A stretch of 64,000 nt of DNA from an uncultured Clostridium sp. GTDB lineage: Bacteria > Bacillota > Clostridia > TANB77 > CAG-508. Below are positions 26,176-35,837 of this stretch, in pieces. The notes beneath the pieces were generated by a model. It was not told the origin of the DNA and searched no databases. It worked only from the letters and a program-made list of their open reading frames with translations. The stretch covers positions 1-64,000 of the forward strand of contig CAMKEH010000002.1 in the NCBI GenBank assembly GCA_946411515.1, in the 5' to 3' direction. Position numbers and translations under genes: made by a program. Each line of letters opens with the position of its first letter. The stretch's first letter is position 1.

Positions 26176-29100
26176 ATGGGACTTAAAATTATATATGGAA
26201 AACCAGGAACAGGTAAAAGTACATATTGTTTTAATGAGATTTCTAAATTAGTAGAAAAAGAAAAAAAGATTTTTATTATAACCCCAGAACAATTCTCTTT
26301 TACTGCAGAAAAAAAGCTAATGGATAGTATAAAAACTAATGCTACAATAAATGCAGAAGTAATCACATTAAGTAGAATGGCATATAGAGTTATTTCAGAA
26401 GTAGGTGGAAATAAAAATACTATTTCTGAATGTGGAAAAGCAATGCTTATATATTCTATATTAAATAAATATAAAAAAGATTTAAAATTTTTAGGAAGAT
26501 CAGATGAAAATATAGATTTAAGCATGACAGCAATTACAGAATTTAAGAAACACGGTGTGAGTGTAGAAAGTCTAAAAGAAGAAATACTAAAAACAGATGA
26601 TAATTATTTAAAAACTAAGTTATCAGATATGAGCCTTATATATGAAAAATTCGAAGAAAAGATTTTAAATAATTATATTGATGAAACAGACCTATTAACT
26701 ATACTTGCAAATTCAATACAAGAAACAGACTTAGTAAAAAACAGTATAATTTATATTGATGAATTTTCAGGATTTACATATCAAGAATATCAAGTAATAA
26801 AAGAATTGATAAAGCAAGCAAAACAGGTTAATATAACAATTTGTACAAACGATTTAAAATTAAACACAAACCCAGATACAGATATATATTATTCAAACAA
26901 AATTACAGTATCAAAATTATTAAAATTAGTAGAAGAAAATGAATTTAAGTTAGAAGAGCCTGTAGAATTAAAAACGGAGTATAGATTCAAAACAGAAGAA
27001 TTAAAACATTTAAGTGATAATATATATGCTCCAAAACCAACAAAATATGAAAAAAATGTGGAAAACATCAAGTTGTTTTTAGCCAAAAACGAATATTCAG
27101 AAGTAGAAGAAGTAGCAAAACAAATAAGTAAATTGATTCGAAAAAACAACTTAAGATACCGTGATATTGCAATTATAACTAAAAATATAGAAAACTATTC
27201 ATCTTTGGTTAGAACTATTTTTGATAAATATGATATACCAGTTTTTATTGATGAAAAACGTGATTTAAATCAAAATATTATAGTACAATATGTACTTTCT
27301 ATTTTAGAAATTTTAAATAAGAATTTTTTACAAGAAGCAGTTTTTAGTTATGTGAAATTAGGATTTTTAGAAATAGATAATGATGAAATATTTAAATTAG
27401 AAAATTATTGTACAAAATGGGGAATAAAGAATAATAAATTTAAAAAAGATTTTGTTTATGAACTAGATAAAGATGATAAAAAACAAGAAGTTGAACGATT
27501 AAATGAATTGAGAAAACAAATAATAGAACCTTTAATAGATTTACAAGAAGAAATAAGAAAAGAAAAAACAGCAAAAAATATAACAAAACTAATATATTCA
27601 TTTTTGATAGGTCAAAATGTAGAAGAAAAAGTTATTAAGAAAATAAAAAAATTAGAAGAAAAAGATTTATTAGATTTAGCAAGTGAATATAAAGAAAGTT
27701 ATAAAACAATATTAGATATTTTAGATGAAATAATTGTAGTATTTGGTAATGACAAAATAACAATTGATGAATATATTAAGATATTTAAAATTGGGTTAAA
27801 AAACAGTGGACTTGGAAAAATACCAGGAACACAAGATCAAGTGATTTTAGGAGATGTAGATAGGTCAAGAAGTCACAAAGTAGATACAGTATTTATTATA
27901 GGACTAAATGATGGAGTTTTCCCATCGAATAACAAAGATGAAGGATTTTTAAATGATTTAGATAGAGAAAAATTAAAAGAAGATGGAATTGAACTTGCAA
28001 AAGGAACAATAGATAGATTATATGAAGATAATTTTAATATATATAAAGCATTTACAACTGCTGAAAATAGAATATATTTGTCATATATATCATCAGACAG
28101 TGAAGGAAAATCATTAAGACCATCAATATTGATTGGAAAAATAAAAAAGATATATCCCAAATTAAAAGAAGAAAGTGATATAATATCTAAGAATTATGAA
28201 ATTATAAATCAACAAATTACATATGAAGAATTAATAGAAAATATTTCTAAGTTAAAGAATAAAGAAGAAATTAATAAAATATGGTATGAAGTATATAAAT
28301 ATTATAAATCACAAAATGACTGGAAAGAAAAGTTAAAAGAAGATTTAAAAGGATTAGATTATACAAATTTACCAGATAGAATAAAACAAAAAAGTATAGA
28401 TAAATTATATGGAAACACTTTAAATACAAGCGTTTCAAGATTGGAAAAATATAGAAGTTGTCCATTTTCTTATTATTTACAATATGGTTTAAGATTAAAA
28501 GAAAAAGAACAATTGAAGATAAGAAGTTTTGATACAGGTTCTTTCATGCATGAAACAATTGATGAATTTTTTAAATATGTTAAAGAAGAAAAATTAGAAT
28601 TACTAGATTTAGATGAAGAAAAAATATATTTTATTGTTTCAAACATAATAGATGATAATTTAAATTTAAATAAAAATATTATATTTACTACAACTGCTAA
28701 ATATAAAGTATTAGTAAAAAGACTAAAAAAAATTGTAAGTAAGGCTTTAAAATATATCATAGAAACTATTATTTATAGTGATTTTGATATAGAAGGAACT
28801 GAAATCGAATTTAGTAAAAAAGGAAAATATAAACCAATTTTACTGGAATTAGAAAATGGTAAAAAAGTTGAAATTACAGGAAAAATTGATAGATTAGATA
28901 CAAGTAATAAGCAAGAAGGCAAATATTTAAGAATAATAGATTATAAATCATCTGCTAAAAATATTGATTTAAATGAAGTATATGCAGGACTTCAAATTCA
29001 ACTTTTAACTTATACAGATGCAATATGCAAGGAAGAAGATATAATGCCAGCTGGGATATTTTATTTTTCATTGTTAGAACAAATGGTAAAAGCAGATAAA

Positions 29101-29532
29101 AAAATAACAGATGAAGAGATAGAAGAAATGATTAGAAAAAACTTTAGAATGAAAGGCTTAATTATAGCAGATGTAAAAATAATAAAAATGAACGACAACA
29201 CTTTAAAATCAGGAAGTTCAAAAATAGTACCTGCAGCATTAACATCATCAGGAGATATTAATCAAAAATGGACAAATGGAGTAAAAAAAGAAGAATTTGA
29301 AACTTTACAAGAATATATTTATAAAACATTAAAAGATATATCAAAAGAAATATTAAGTGGAACTATTGACTTAAAGCCATATTATAAAAAAGGGAAAACA
29401 CCATGTGAGTATTGTGAATATAAGGGTGTATGTGGATTTAATCCAAGACAAAATAATAATAATTATAATTATATAGATGAAAAGTCTAAAGATGAGATTT
29501 TATTTAAAATGAAGCAAGAAACTAAAAAATAA
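26176..29532 (+). CDS. addB: AddB subunit of the helicase-nuclease AddAB
   Basis: About 1118 residues. Double-strand break processing and Chi recognition with AddA. Walker A YGKPGTGKST is at the start and EFSGFTYQEYQ-type motifs follow. The inactive helicase lobes fill the middle, and the RecB-like nuclease core includes IDYKSS near residue 920. The Fe-S cysteines are split as usual: SCPFSYYLQYG near 757 and CEYCEYKGVC near the C-terminus. ATG 26176 is chosen because GAGGAGG ends 7 nt before it; a TTG lies 6 bp upstream. addA does not follow: the next gene is an MFS transporter. Confidence 0.9.
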   Translation: MGLKIIYGKPGTGKSTYCFNEISKLVEKEKKIFIITPEQFSFTAEKKLMDSIKTNATINAEVITLSRMAYRVISEVGGNKNTISECGKAMLIYSILNKYKKDLKFLGRSDENIDLSMTAITEFKKHGVSVESLKEEILKTDDNYLKTKLSDMSLIYEKFEEKILNNYIDETDLLTILANSIQETDLVKNSIIYIDEFSGFTYQEYQVIKELIKQAKQVNITICTNDLKLNTNPDTDIYYSNKITVSKLLKLVEENEFKLEEPVELKTEYRFKTEELKHLSDNIYAPKPTKYEKNVENIKLFLAKNEYSEVEEVAKQISKLIRKNNLRYRDIAIITKNIENYSSLVRTIFDKYDIPVFIDEKRDLNQNIIVQYVLSILEILNKNFLQEAVFSYVKLGFLEIDNDEIFKLENYCTKWGIKNNKFKKDFVYELDKDDKKQEVERLNELRKQIIEPLIDLQEEIRKEKTAKNITKLIYSFLIGQNVEEKVIKKIKKLEEKDLLDLASEYKESYKTILDILDEIIVVFGNDKITIDEYIKIFKIGLKNSGLGKIPGTQDQVILGDVDRSRSHKVDTVFIIGLNDGVFPSNNKDEGFLNDLDREKLKEDGIELAKGTIDRLYEDNFNIYKAFTTAENRIYLSYISSDSEGKSLRPSILIGKIKKIYPKLKEESDIISKNYEIINQQITYEELIENISKLKNKEEINKIWYEVYKYYKSQNDWKEKLKEDLKGLDYTNLPDRIKQKSIDKLYGNTLNTSVSRLEKYRSCPFSYYLQYGLRLKEKEQLKIRSFDTGSFMHETIDEFFKYVKEEKLELLDLDEEKIYFIVSNIIDDNLNLNKNIIFTTTAKYKVLVKRLKKIVSKALKYIIETIIYSDFDIEGTEIEFSKKGKYKPILLELENGKKVEITGKIDRLDTSNKQEGKYLRIIDYKSSAKNIDLNEVYAGLQIQLLTYTDAICKEEDIMPAGIFYFSLLEQMVKADKKITDEEIEEMIRKNFRMKGLIIADVKIIKMNDNTLKSGSSKIVPAALTSSGDINQKWTNGVKKEEFETLQEYIYKTLKDISKEILSGTIDLKPYYKKGKTPCEYCEYKGVCGFNPRQNNNNYNYIDEKSKDEILFKMKQETKK

Positions 29533-29542
29533 AGGAGTAGAA

Positions 29543-30829
29543 ATGGAAGAAACACAAAAGATACAGATGAGAAAAAGAAATATGAGATTGTTTCCGTCGT
29601 ATAAAAAATTAGCATGGGATTATATATTTTTTTATACAATAAATTTCTTATTTCTAACACAAGTAAAAGGTATTAATCCAGCAGATATAGTATTAATAGA
29701 TTCATTCTATTATCTATTTTCAACAATAGCACAAATACCCTCAACAGTTATTATAGAATTTTTAGGAAGAAGAAACTCTATAATTTTTGCAAATATATTG
29801 AACTGTATATATATGGTAATTATTATATTTAGTAAAAATTTGTTTAACTTAGTTATTGCAGAACTTTTAAGTTCATTAGCATTTGCAATTAAAGAAAGCG
29901 CAGAACCAGCTTTATTAAATGAATCTATACCAATAACAAAGAAAAAAAGTGAGATTTTTGCAAAAATTAATGAAAAAGGCATGTCGGGATATTATATAAT
30001 AAATGGAATTGCAACAGTAATAGCAGGATTTTTATATGAAGTAAATCCATATATTCCAATAGTATTATCATTATCAATATTGATAATTGTAACTATAATT
30101 TCATCATTTTTTATCGAACCAGTGAATATGAGAAAAAAGAAAAAAAATAATACAAATCAGATAAAAGACATAAAAAACTCATTCAAATTTATACTAAAAT
30201 CTGAAAGAATAAAAAGTTTAATATTATATTCTACTTTAATTACAGGAATATTAAATATTTTAGCAACATATGAGCTAAGTTTAGTAGAAGATTTGAATAT
30301 GTCAGCAACTCATATGGGAATACTATTTGCATTTTTAGGAGCATTAGCAACTTTAGGTACAAGAGAACAAAATAATGTACATAAAAGATTTAAGAATAAA
30401 ACCTTGACAGTTATAGGCATAGCAATAATAAGTAGTTGCTTTTTATCAGGAATTTCAGGAATTATTGCAAAAGAATATAAAATAGCAGTTATATTTATAG
30501 TAATAGCTTATATAATAAAACATATATGTGAAGGAAGCTATCATGCTTTAATAGAAAAATATTTAAGTAATTTTACTAATAAAGACATAGATACAAAGAT
30601 ATACACAGCAAATAATTGTATAAAAAGTATTTCAAGTGCAGCTATCGGAATTATGGCTTCATTTTTATTAGATAGAATGGAAACAGCATATTGTATGATT
30701 GTTGTAGGAATTATATTTGCGATTTTAATGATTTTAGTAAGTAAGTACATGAAAACTAGAGTAGGACTAAAGCCAGAAGAATATCCTAAAGAAGAAGTTA
30801 AATATGATAAATTAAAAGACTTAGTGTAG
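29543..30829 (+). CDS. Major facilitator superfamily transporter
   Basis: 428 residues with about 12 hydrophobic helices and a basic cytoplasmic loop after helix 6 (NMRKKKKNNTNQIKD). The segment EFLGRRNSIIFAN after helix 2 corresponds to the MFS loop 2-3 signature. The substrate cannot be inferred. It starts 10 bp after addB with an AAAGGAG site, so it is co-transcribed with it. Confidence 0.83.
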   Translation: MEETQKIQMRKRNMRLFPSYKKLAWDYIFFYTINFLFLTQVKGINPADIVLIDSFYYLFSTIAQIPSTVIIEFLGRRNSIIFANILNCIYMVIIIFSKNLFNLVIAELLSSLAFAIKESAEPALLNESIPITKKKSEIFAKINEKGMSGYYIINGIATVIAGFLYEVNPYIPIVLSLSILIIVTIISSFFIEPVNMRKKKKNNTNQIKDIKNSFKFILKSERIKSLILYSTLITGILNILATYELSLVEDLNMSATHMGILFAFLGALATLGTREQNNVHKRFKNKTLTVIGIAIISSCFLSGISGIIAKEYKIAVIFIVIAYIIKHICEGSYHALIEKYLSNFTNKDIDTKIYTANNCIKSISSAAIGIMASFLLDRMETAYCMIVVGIIFAILMILVSKYMKTRVGLKPEEYPKEEVKYDKLKDLV

Positions 30830-30848
30830 AATAAGGAGAATTATAAAT

Positions 30849-31688
30849 ATGAATTTATCAAATGAAAATGTAATTCATGTAAAAGATAAAGATTGTGAAT
30901 ATTTACAATTTAGAAAGTTATTGGAATATAAAGATATTTTAACACATGCATATTCATTAGGAACAGATATAAGCTATAGGACTTCAACTGTAAAAAAAGA
31001 AAAATTACCTAAAGATGAGTATGAAAAAGTAATAGAAAGTTATAAAAATCTTTGTAATTCAATTGATTGTAACTATGTGAATCTAGTAAAAACAAACCAA
31101 GAACATACTGATTGTGTAAAAATAGTAAATGAAAAAGAAAACTTAAGTGATCCAGACTTTAATTTAGAAAAGTATAATGCAACAGATGGGCTAATTACCA
31201 ATAAAAAAGATTTAATTTTATCTACTACAAATGCAGACTGTATATTACTATTATTTTTTGATCCAGTAAAAAAAGTAATTGCAAATACACATTCTGGTTG
31301 GAAAGGAACTCTAAAAAGAATATCTGTAAAAACCGTAGAGAAAATGATAAAAGAATATGGATGTAATCCATTAGACATAATTTGCTGCATTTGTCCAAGT
31401 ATTAGAAAATGTCATTTTGAAGTAGAAAAACAAGTTAAAGACATGTTCGAAAAAGAGTTTAAAGACTTGGAAAATTCAAATGACATTATAGAAGAAAAAA
31501 TAAAGGATAAGAAATGGAATATTGACACAGTTTTAATTAATCAAATGATATTAGAAAAAGAGGGATTAAAAAATGAAAACATTATAGATAGTGGTATTTG
31601 TAGTGTTTGTAATTCTGATATAATTCACTCATATAGAGTGGAAAAAGAAGGATATGGATTAAATACAGCTTTAATAGGATTAAAATAA
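30849..31688 (+). CDS. pgeF: PgeF/YlmD-type laccase-domain protein
   Basis: 279 residues. Conserved metal-site segments are present: NADCILLLFFDP with Cys, NTHSGWKGTLKR with His, CPSIRKCHFEV with Cys/His, and a C-terminal CSVCNSDIIHSYR. Family members act as purine nucleoside phosphorylase/adenosine deaminase or as peptidoglycan editing factor; the exact role here is open. It lies in a tight run of genes with 17-20 bp spacing. Confidence 0.87.
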   Translation: MNLSNENVIHVKDKDCEYLQFRKLLEYKDILTHAYSLGTDISYRTSTVKKEKLPKDEYEKVIESYKNLCNSIDCNYVNLVKTNQEHTDCVKIVNEKENLSDPDFNLEKYNATDGLITNKKDLILSTTNADCILLLFFDPVKKVIANTHSGWKGTLKRISVKTVEKMIKEYGCNPLDIICCICPSIRKCHFEVEKQVKDMFEKEFKDLENSNDIIEEKIKDKKWNIDTVLINQMILEKEGLKNENIIDSGICSVCNSDIIHSYRVEKEGYGLNTALIGLK

Positions 31689-31704
31689 TAAAGGAGAAGT
31701 TTAA

Positions 31705-32625
31705 ATGATAAAACCAGAAAGATTAAAAAAAGGAGATACAATAGGAGTAGTTGCACCATCTGCACCAATTGTTGGTATAAATATTGAACAATTAGAAAAT
31801 GCAAGAAAGATTGTAGAAAAAGATGGATTTAAAGTAAAATATTCAAAAAATTTATTTTTGAATACAAATGGATATAGTAGTACAGCAAAAGAAAAATCAG
31901 AAGACATAAATGAAATGTTTAAAGATAAAGAAGTTAAAATGATTTGGTGTGCAAAAGGCGGTGCTAGCAGTAATACAACATTTGAATATTTAGATTATGA
32001 ATTAATAAAGAATAATCCTAAAATTATTTGTGGATATAGTGATATAACATCACTAACAAATATGATTACTGAAAAAACAGGGCTAGTAACGTTTAGTGGG
32101 ACAAATTTTAAAACAATAGCAACAGATGAAACTGATTACAGCTATAAAGAAGCAATTAAAAGATTTGCTGATGGAAGTTTAGCTATAGGAAAATCTGGTG
32201 AAGAGTATAAAGTAATACAAGAAGGAACAGCAGAAGGAGAATTAATTGGTGGAAATTTATATTTAACAAGAGGATTGGTTGCAGGTAAATATAGTATTGA
32301 TTTCACAGACAAAATATTATTTTTAGAAGAGTTAGGACTTGAGTCAGATGCAGAAAGAGTTAGCAATTATTTATACTTTATGAAACAAAATGGAGTATTT
32401 GATAAGATAAAAGGTTTTTGGATTGGAAATTACGAACACGAAAGCGGATTTACACTAGAAAAGATAGTAAAAGACGTTTTGGAAGATGAGTATAAATTTC
32501 CAATTATTAAGTCAAATAATTTTGGACATACAGAAACAAAAACAGTTATACCAATTGGAACTAAAGCAAGAATAGATACTAGTAAAGATGTAAAAATAGA
32601 ATTAATAGAAAATTGTGTAATATAA
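31705..32625 (+). CDS. LD-carboxypeptidase family protein (S66)
   Basis: 306 residues. Starts with the family phrase GDTIGVVAPSAP. The nucleophilic Ser is in ICGYSDITSL, and the Glu and His of the triad are in FLEELGLES and NNFGHTETKTVIPIG. S66 enzymes cut the L,D bond of peptidoglycan tetrapeptides (LdcA) or microcin-type adducts (MccF). With PgeF directly upstream, a cell-wall recycling role is plausible. Confidence 0.88.
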   Translation: MIKPERLKKGDTIGVVAPSAPIVGINIEQLENARKIVEKDGFKVKYSKNLFLNTNGYSSTAKEKSEDINEMFKDKEVKMIWCAKGGASSNTTFEYLDYELIKNNPKIICGYSDITSLTNMITEKTGLVTFSGTNFKTIATDETDYSYKEAIKRFADGSLAIGKSGEEYKVIQEGTAEGELIGGNLYLTRGLVAGKYSIDFTDKILFLEELGLESDAERVSNYLYFMKQNGVFDKIKGFWIGNYEHESGFTLEKIVKDVLEDEYKFPIIKSNNFGHTETKTVIPIGTKARIDTSKDVKIELIENCVI

Positions 32626-32647
32626 AATATTAGAGGAAGTAGAAATA

Positions 32648-33203
32648 ATGTTTAAAACATGGGAAGAGTTAGAAGAATCAATAAAGAATTGTAATAAATG
32701 TAAATTATATAAAACAAGACAAAATATTGTATTTGGAGTAGGAGATAGAAAAGCAAAAATAATGTTTATAGGGGAAGGACCAGGTGCAGATGAAGATAGA
32801 CTCCGGAGAACCTTTTGTTGGAAAAGCTGGTAAATTAATGGATCTAGCATTTCAAATGTTAGGAATAAAGAGAGAAGAAGTCTACATTGCAAATATTGTA
32901 AAATGTAGACCGCCAATGAATAGGAATCCTGAAATAGATGAATGTACAGCTTGTATAGACTACTTGAGAAATCAAGTAATACTTGTCAATCCTGATGTAA
33001 TTGTGCTTTTAGGCAGTGTAGCATTAAAAAATATTTTAGGGCAAGAATATGGGATAACTGCATCTAGAGGAAAGTGGATAGAAAAAAAGAATATAAAATA
33101 TATGTCTACATGGCATCCTGCAGCATTACTTAGAGATGAAACAAAAAAAGTTGATTTTATAAAAGACTTACAATTAGTAGTAGAAGAGGTAAATAATGGA
33201 TAA
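32648..33203 (+). CDS. Uracil-DNA glycosylase family 4, read through a +1 frameshift at CGG
   Basis: Fe-S uracil-DNA glycosylase, about 184 residues when joined. N-terminal CNKCKLY gives two cluster cysteines. The motif GEGPGADEDR runs into the shift: frame 0 reads CTC CGG and stops 9 codons later, whereas skipping one C restores GEPFVGKAGKL, the family motif that follows GEGPGADED. Later come NIVKCRPPMNRNP (third Cys), CTAC and the active-site STWHPAALLR. It overlaps the next gene by 8 bp, so full-length translation would couple to it. Confidence 0.88.
32804..32807 (+). other. +1 recoding site CGGA (UDG)
   Basis: Frame-0 CTC CGG AGA becomes CTC (C)GGA GAA CCT. The conserved Gly before EPFVG is restored. 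Confidence 0.87.
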
Positions 33204-34476
33204 AATAGATGAAATTAAAAATAAAGCTAATTATTGTTTAGGGTGTGTTGCAAAACCTTGTTCAAATAAAGGATGCCCTTTAAACAATAATATACCGGAG
33301 TTTATAAAACAAGTAAAAGAAGAAAATTATTATGAAGCTTATAAAATATTATCTGAGACAACAGTACTTCCAGGAATTTGTGGAAGAATATGTCCACATA
33401 TGAAACAATGTCAAGGGAGTTGTGTAAGGAAAATAAAAGGGGAAGCAGTATCGATTGGAGAATTGGAAGCATTTGTTTATGATAAAGCAAAAGAAAAAGG
33501 ATATAACTTAAAAGATGTGATAGAAAATATTAAAGAAAAAGATAATAAAATATTAGAAAAAAAGGTAGCAATTATTGGTGGTGGGCCTTGTGGACTAACA
33601 GCAGCTGCGTTTTTAGCAAAAGAAGGAGTAAAAGTTACTATATATGAAAGATATAATTATTTGGGAGGACTTCTAATGTATGGAATTCCTGAATTTAGAT
33701 TATCAAAAAACATTGTTAAAGAAACAATTAATGATATTTTAGAATTAGGAATAGATGTAAAATATAATCAAGAATTAGGGAAAAATCTAAAATTGGAGGA
33801 TTTAAAAAAAGAATATAATGCTGTATTTCTAAGTTTTGGAGGAAATGTATCCACAAAAATGGGAGTAGATGGAGAAAATTTAGAAGGTGTATATGGAGGA
33901 AATGAGTTATTAGAATATAATATGCATCCAGATTATACAGGAAAAACGGTAGCAGTTGTTGGTGGCGGAAATGTTGCTATGGATTGTGCACGAACAATAA
34001 AAAGACTTGGAGCAAAGAAAGTTAAAGTAATATATAGAAGAGCAAGAAAGCAAATGCCAGCAGAAGATAAAGAAATTGAAGATGCAATAAAAGATGGTGT
34101 AGAATTTTTATATCAAAATAATATTGTAAGAATAATTGGAAATAATAAAGTAGAAAAAGTTGAGTTGATCAAAACTGAACTAAGACAGAAAGATGGAGAA
34201 ACAAGATTAATACCAGTTAATGTAGAAAATAGTAATTATATTATTGATGTAGATTATATAGTGATGGCATTAGGATCAAAACCAGCAGAATTTGTTTCAA
34301 AATTAGGATTAGAATTAGATAAATGGAATAATATAAAAATTAATGAGAATTTCCAAACGTCAAAGCCAAAAGTGTATGCAGGAGGAGATATAGCAGGAAT
34401 GAATAGAACTGTAGCGTGGGCTGCTCTTTCTGGAAGACAAGCTGCAAAAAAAATACTAGAAGATTTCAAGAAGTGA
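33196..34476 (+). CDS. GltD-like NAD(P)-dependent oxidoreductase
   Basis: 426 residues. An N-terminal ferredoxin-like cysteine region (CLGCVAKPCSNKGCPLNNN; CGRICPHMKQCQGSCVR) binds Fe-S clusters. Two Rossmann folds follow: FAD site AIIGGGPCGLTAA (near 123) and NAD(P) site VAVVGGGNVAMDCAR (near 254) with VIYRRARKQMPA. Like the small subunit of glutamate synthase and related electron-transfer subunits, it probably passes electrons from NAD(P)H. No large subunit is adjacent, so the partner is unknown. It ends with TGA. Confidence 0.85.
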   Translation: MDKIDEIKNKANYCLGCVAKPCSNKGCPLNNNIPEFIKQVKEENYYEAYKILSETTVLPGICGRICPHMKQCQGSCVRKIKGEAVSIGELEAFVYDKAKEKGYNLKDVIENIKEKDNKILEKKVAIIGGGPCGLTAAAFLAKEGVKVTIYERYNYLGGLLMYGIPEFRLSKNIVKETINDILELGIDVKYNQELGKNLKLEDLKKEYNAVFLSFGGNVSTKMGVDGENLEGVYGGNELLEYNMHPDYTGKTVAVVGGGNVAMDCARTIKRLGAKKVKVIYRRARKQMPAEDKEIEDAIKDGVEFLYQNNIVRIIGNNKVEKVELIKTELRQKDGETRLIPVNVENSNYIIDVDYIVMALGSKPAEFVSKLGLELDKWNNIKINENFQTSKPKVYAGGDIAGMNRTVAWAALSGRQAAKKILEDFKK

Positions 34477-34485
34477 AAATATGTA

Positions 34486-34523
34486 AAAATGAGAAGATAT
34501 ATGCATTTATATCTTCTCATTTT
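34486..34523. terminator. Bidirectional terminator
   Basis: AAAATGAGAAGATAT paired with ATATCTTCTCATTTT between convergent genes. Confidence 0.85.
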
Positions 34524-34527
34524 AAAA

Positions 34528-35631
34528 CTAATCTTTTTTATAAGCAATTTCTCTTTCGGACTTAAATAATAATTTTTTAATTGCTTTTAATATAGTAATT
34601 AATTTATTCTCTTTTTTAGGAATTATTGCAAGTGAAGTTTCAAATTCACCATTTTCTATAGCATTATATTTTGCTTCTAATTGTTCCATTTTATTTACAT
34701 AGTAATCATTAAAGAAAGTATAGCCATCAGTTGCACCAAGATAATCCTTAAAAGAATAAAGTTTTCTTCTATATTTTTCTATTTCTTCTAAATTAGATAT
34801 CTTTATAAACGCATTATCGAAATAGCTTGATATAATTAGGTTTTGTGTTCTCATAAAAGTTAAAGTTATTTCTGTTTTTAATTCATCTATCTTTTGAAGT
34901 ATTCCATCAACTTTTTTATTTCTATCATCTATATTAACAATTTTATTGTTTAGTTTTATTATTTCTTCTTCTCTTTCAAGTATATCATCAATAGCATTTT
35001 GAATTGCTAAAAATGTCTTGACAGAAGTAGCCTCTGAAAATTTAATTTTAAAATTATCATTACTGTTTAAAGTACTTTCGAATAGAATATTTTCTCCAAT
35101 AAGATAAGACATTTGATTTACCAAGCAACATTCTAAAGGATAATATGATGGACTAATAGTTTCAAAATTTATCCCAAAATATTTGACAAATTCTAAAGGA
35201 ATGTCATTTGCTCTTGAAGCCATTAATTGGACAGCTGCCTCATTTAAACCTAAACCATATATTTTAAATTCAGTATAATCACAAAGTCCCATTCTAATTA
35301 AATAATTTTTTTTATCTTTAACTTCTTGCAAATAATGTATACATTCATGAATAGCAAATTCTTCTAAATCTTCATCTTGAATATGAGAATTAAAATAAAT
35401 AGAAGAATTTTTATAAAAATAATTTGCTTCTGCCATTCCTTCAGGCATATTTGCTTTATACATATCTAGTCTAGAAAGCTTTGTAAACAATTCATTTTGA
35501 TTCAAATTAAAATCAGAAAATGTATTACAAAGTTTAATAGCTACATTCCTTGCAATTGAATTTACTTTTAGAGTATCTAATTTTTCTACAACTTCTATAC
35601 CATCTCTTTTTAAATCAGATTCTATACTCAT
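34528..35631 (-). CDS. Hypothetical protein with HExxH metalloprotease-like motif
   Basis: 367 residues, no recognised family. Near residue 93 is EFAIHECIHYLQE, which fits the HExxH zinc motif; a Glu in GLGLNEAAVQLMAS about 40 residues later could be the third ligand (gluzincin style). A helical, coiled-coil-like region (about 215-320) follows, and the C-terminus is basic (KLITILKAIKKLLFKSE). There is no signal peptide, so it is probably cytoplasmic. Monocistronic on the minus strand. Protease activity is inference. Confidence 0.6.
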   Translation of the reverse strand: MSIESDLKRDGIEVVEKLDTLKVNSIARNVAIKLCNTFSDFNLNQNELFTKLSRLDMYKANMPEGMAEANYFYKNSSIYFNSHIQDEDLEEFAIHECIHYLQEVKDKKNYLIRMGLCDYTEFKIYGLGLNEAAVQLMASRANDIPLEFVKYFGINFETISPSYYPLECCLVNQMSYLIGENILFESTLNSNDNFKIKFSEATSVKTFLAIQNAIDDILEREEEIIKLNNKIVNIDDRNKKVDGILQKIDELKTEITLTFMRTQNLIISSYFDNAFIKISNLEEIEKYRRKLYSFKDYLGATDGYTFFNDYYVNKMEQLEAKYNAIENGEFETSLAIIPKKENKLITILKAIKKLLFKSEREIAYKKD

Positions 35632-35763
35632 TATTATTATTCTCCTTAGTATAATTTACTTATATTATACTATAAATAATGAATATAAGTATTTCAAAAG
35701 TATTAAATATTCGTTACAGTTTAATTACAGGATTGTTTGTAGAAATTTGTCGAAATATTTTTC

Positions 35764-35792
35764 TTGACATAGTAACTATATGAATGTATAAT
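35764..35792 (+). promoter_or_regulatory. Perfect consensus promoter of the repeat coiled-coil gene
   Basis: TTGACA (35764-35769), 17 bp, TATAAT (35787-35792). Transcription would begin near 35799, after the ATG at 35784, which rules that ATG out as the start. Confidence 0.82.
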
Positions 35793-35837
35793 TCTAATAC
35801 TATTAATAGTAAATTGAAAATGAAAGGAGGAACCTTA

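Noticed and set aside
33196..34476. Complete glutamate synthase locus.
   Set aside because: Only the small-subunit-like protein is present; no large subunit lies nearby.
35784..35837. N-terminal extension of the coiled-coil protein from ATG 35784.
   Set aside because: A perfect promoter has its -10 at 35787-35792, so that ATG would not be in the mRNA; TTG 35838 has the ribosome site.
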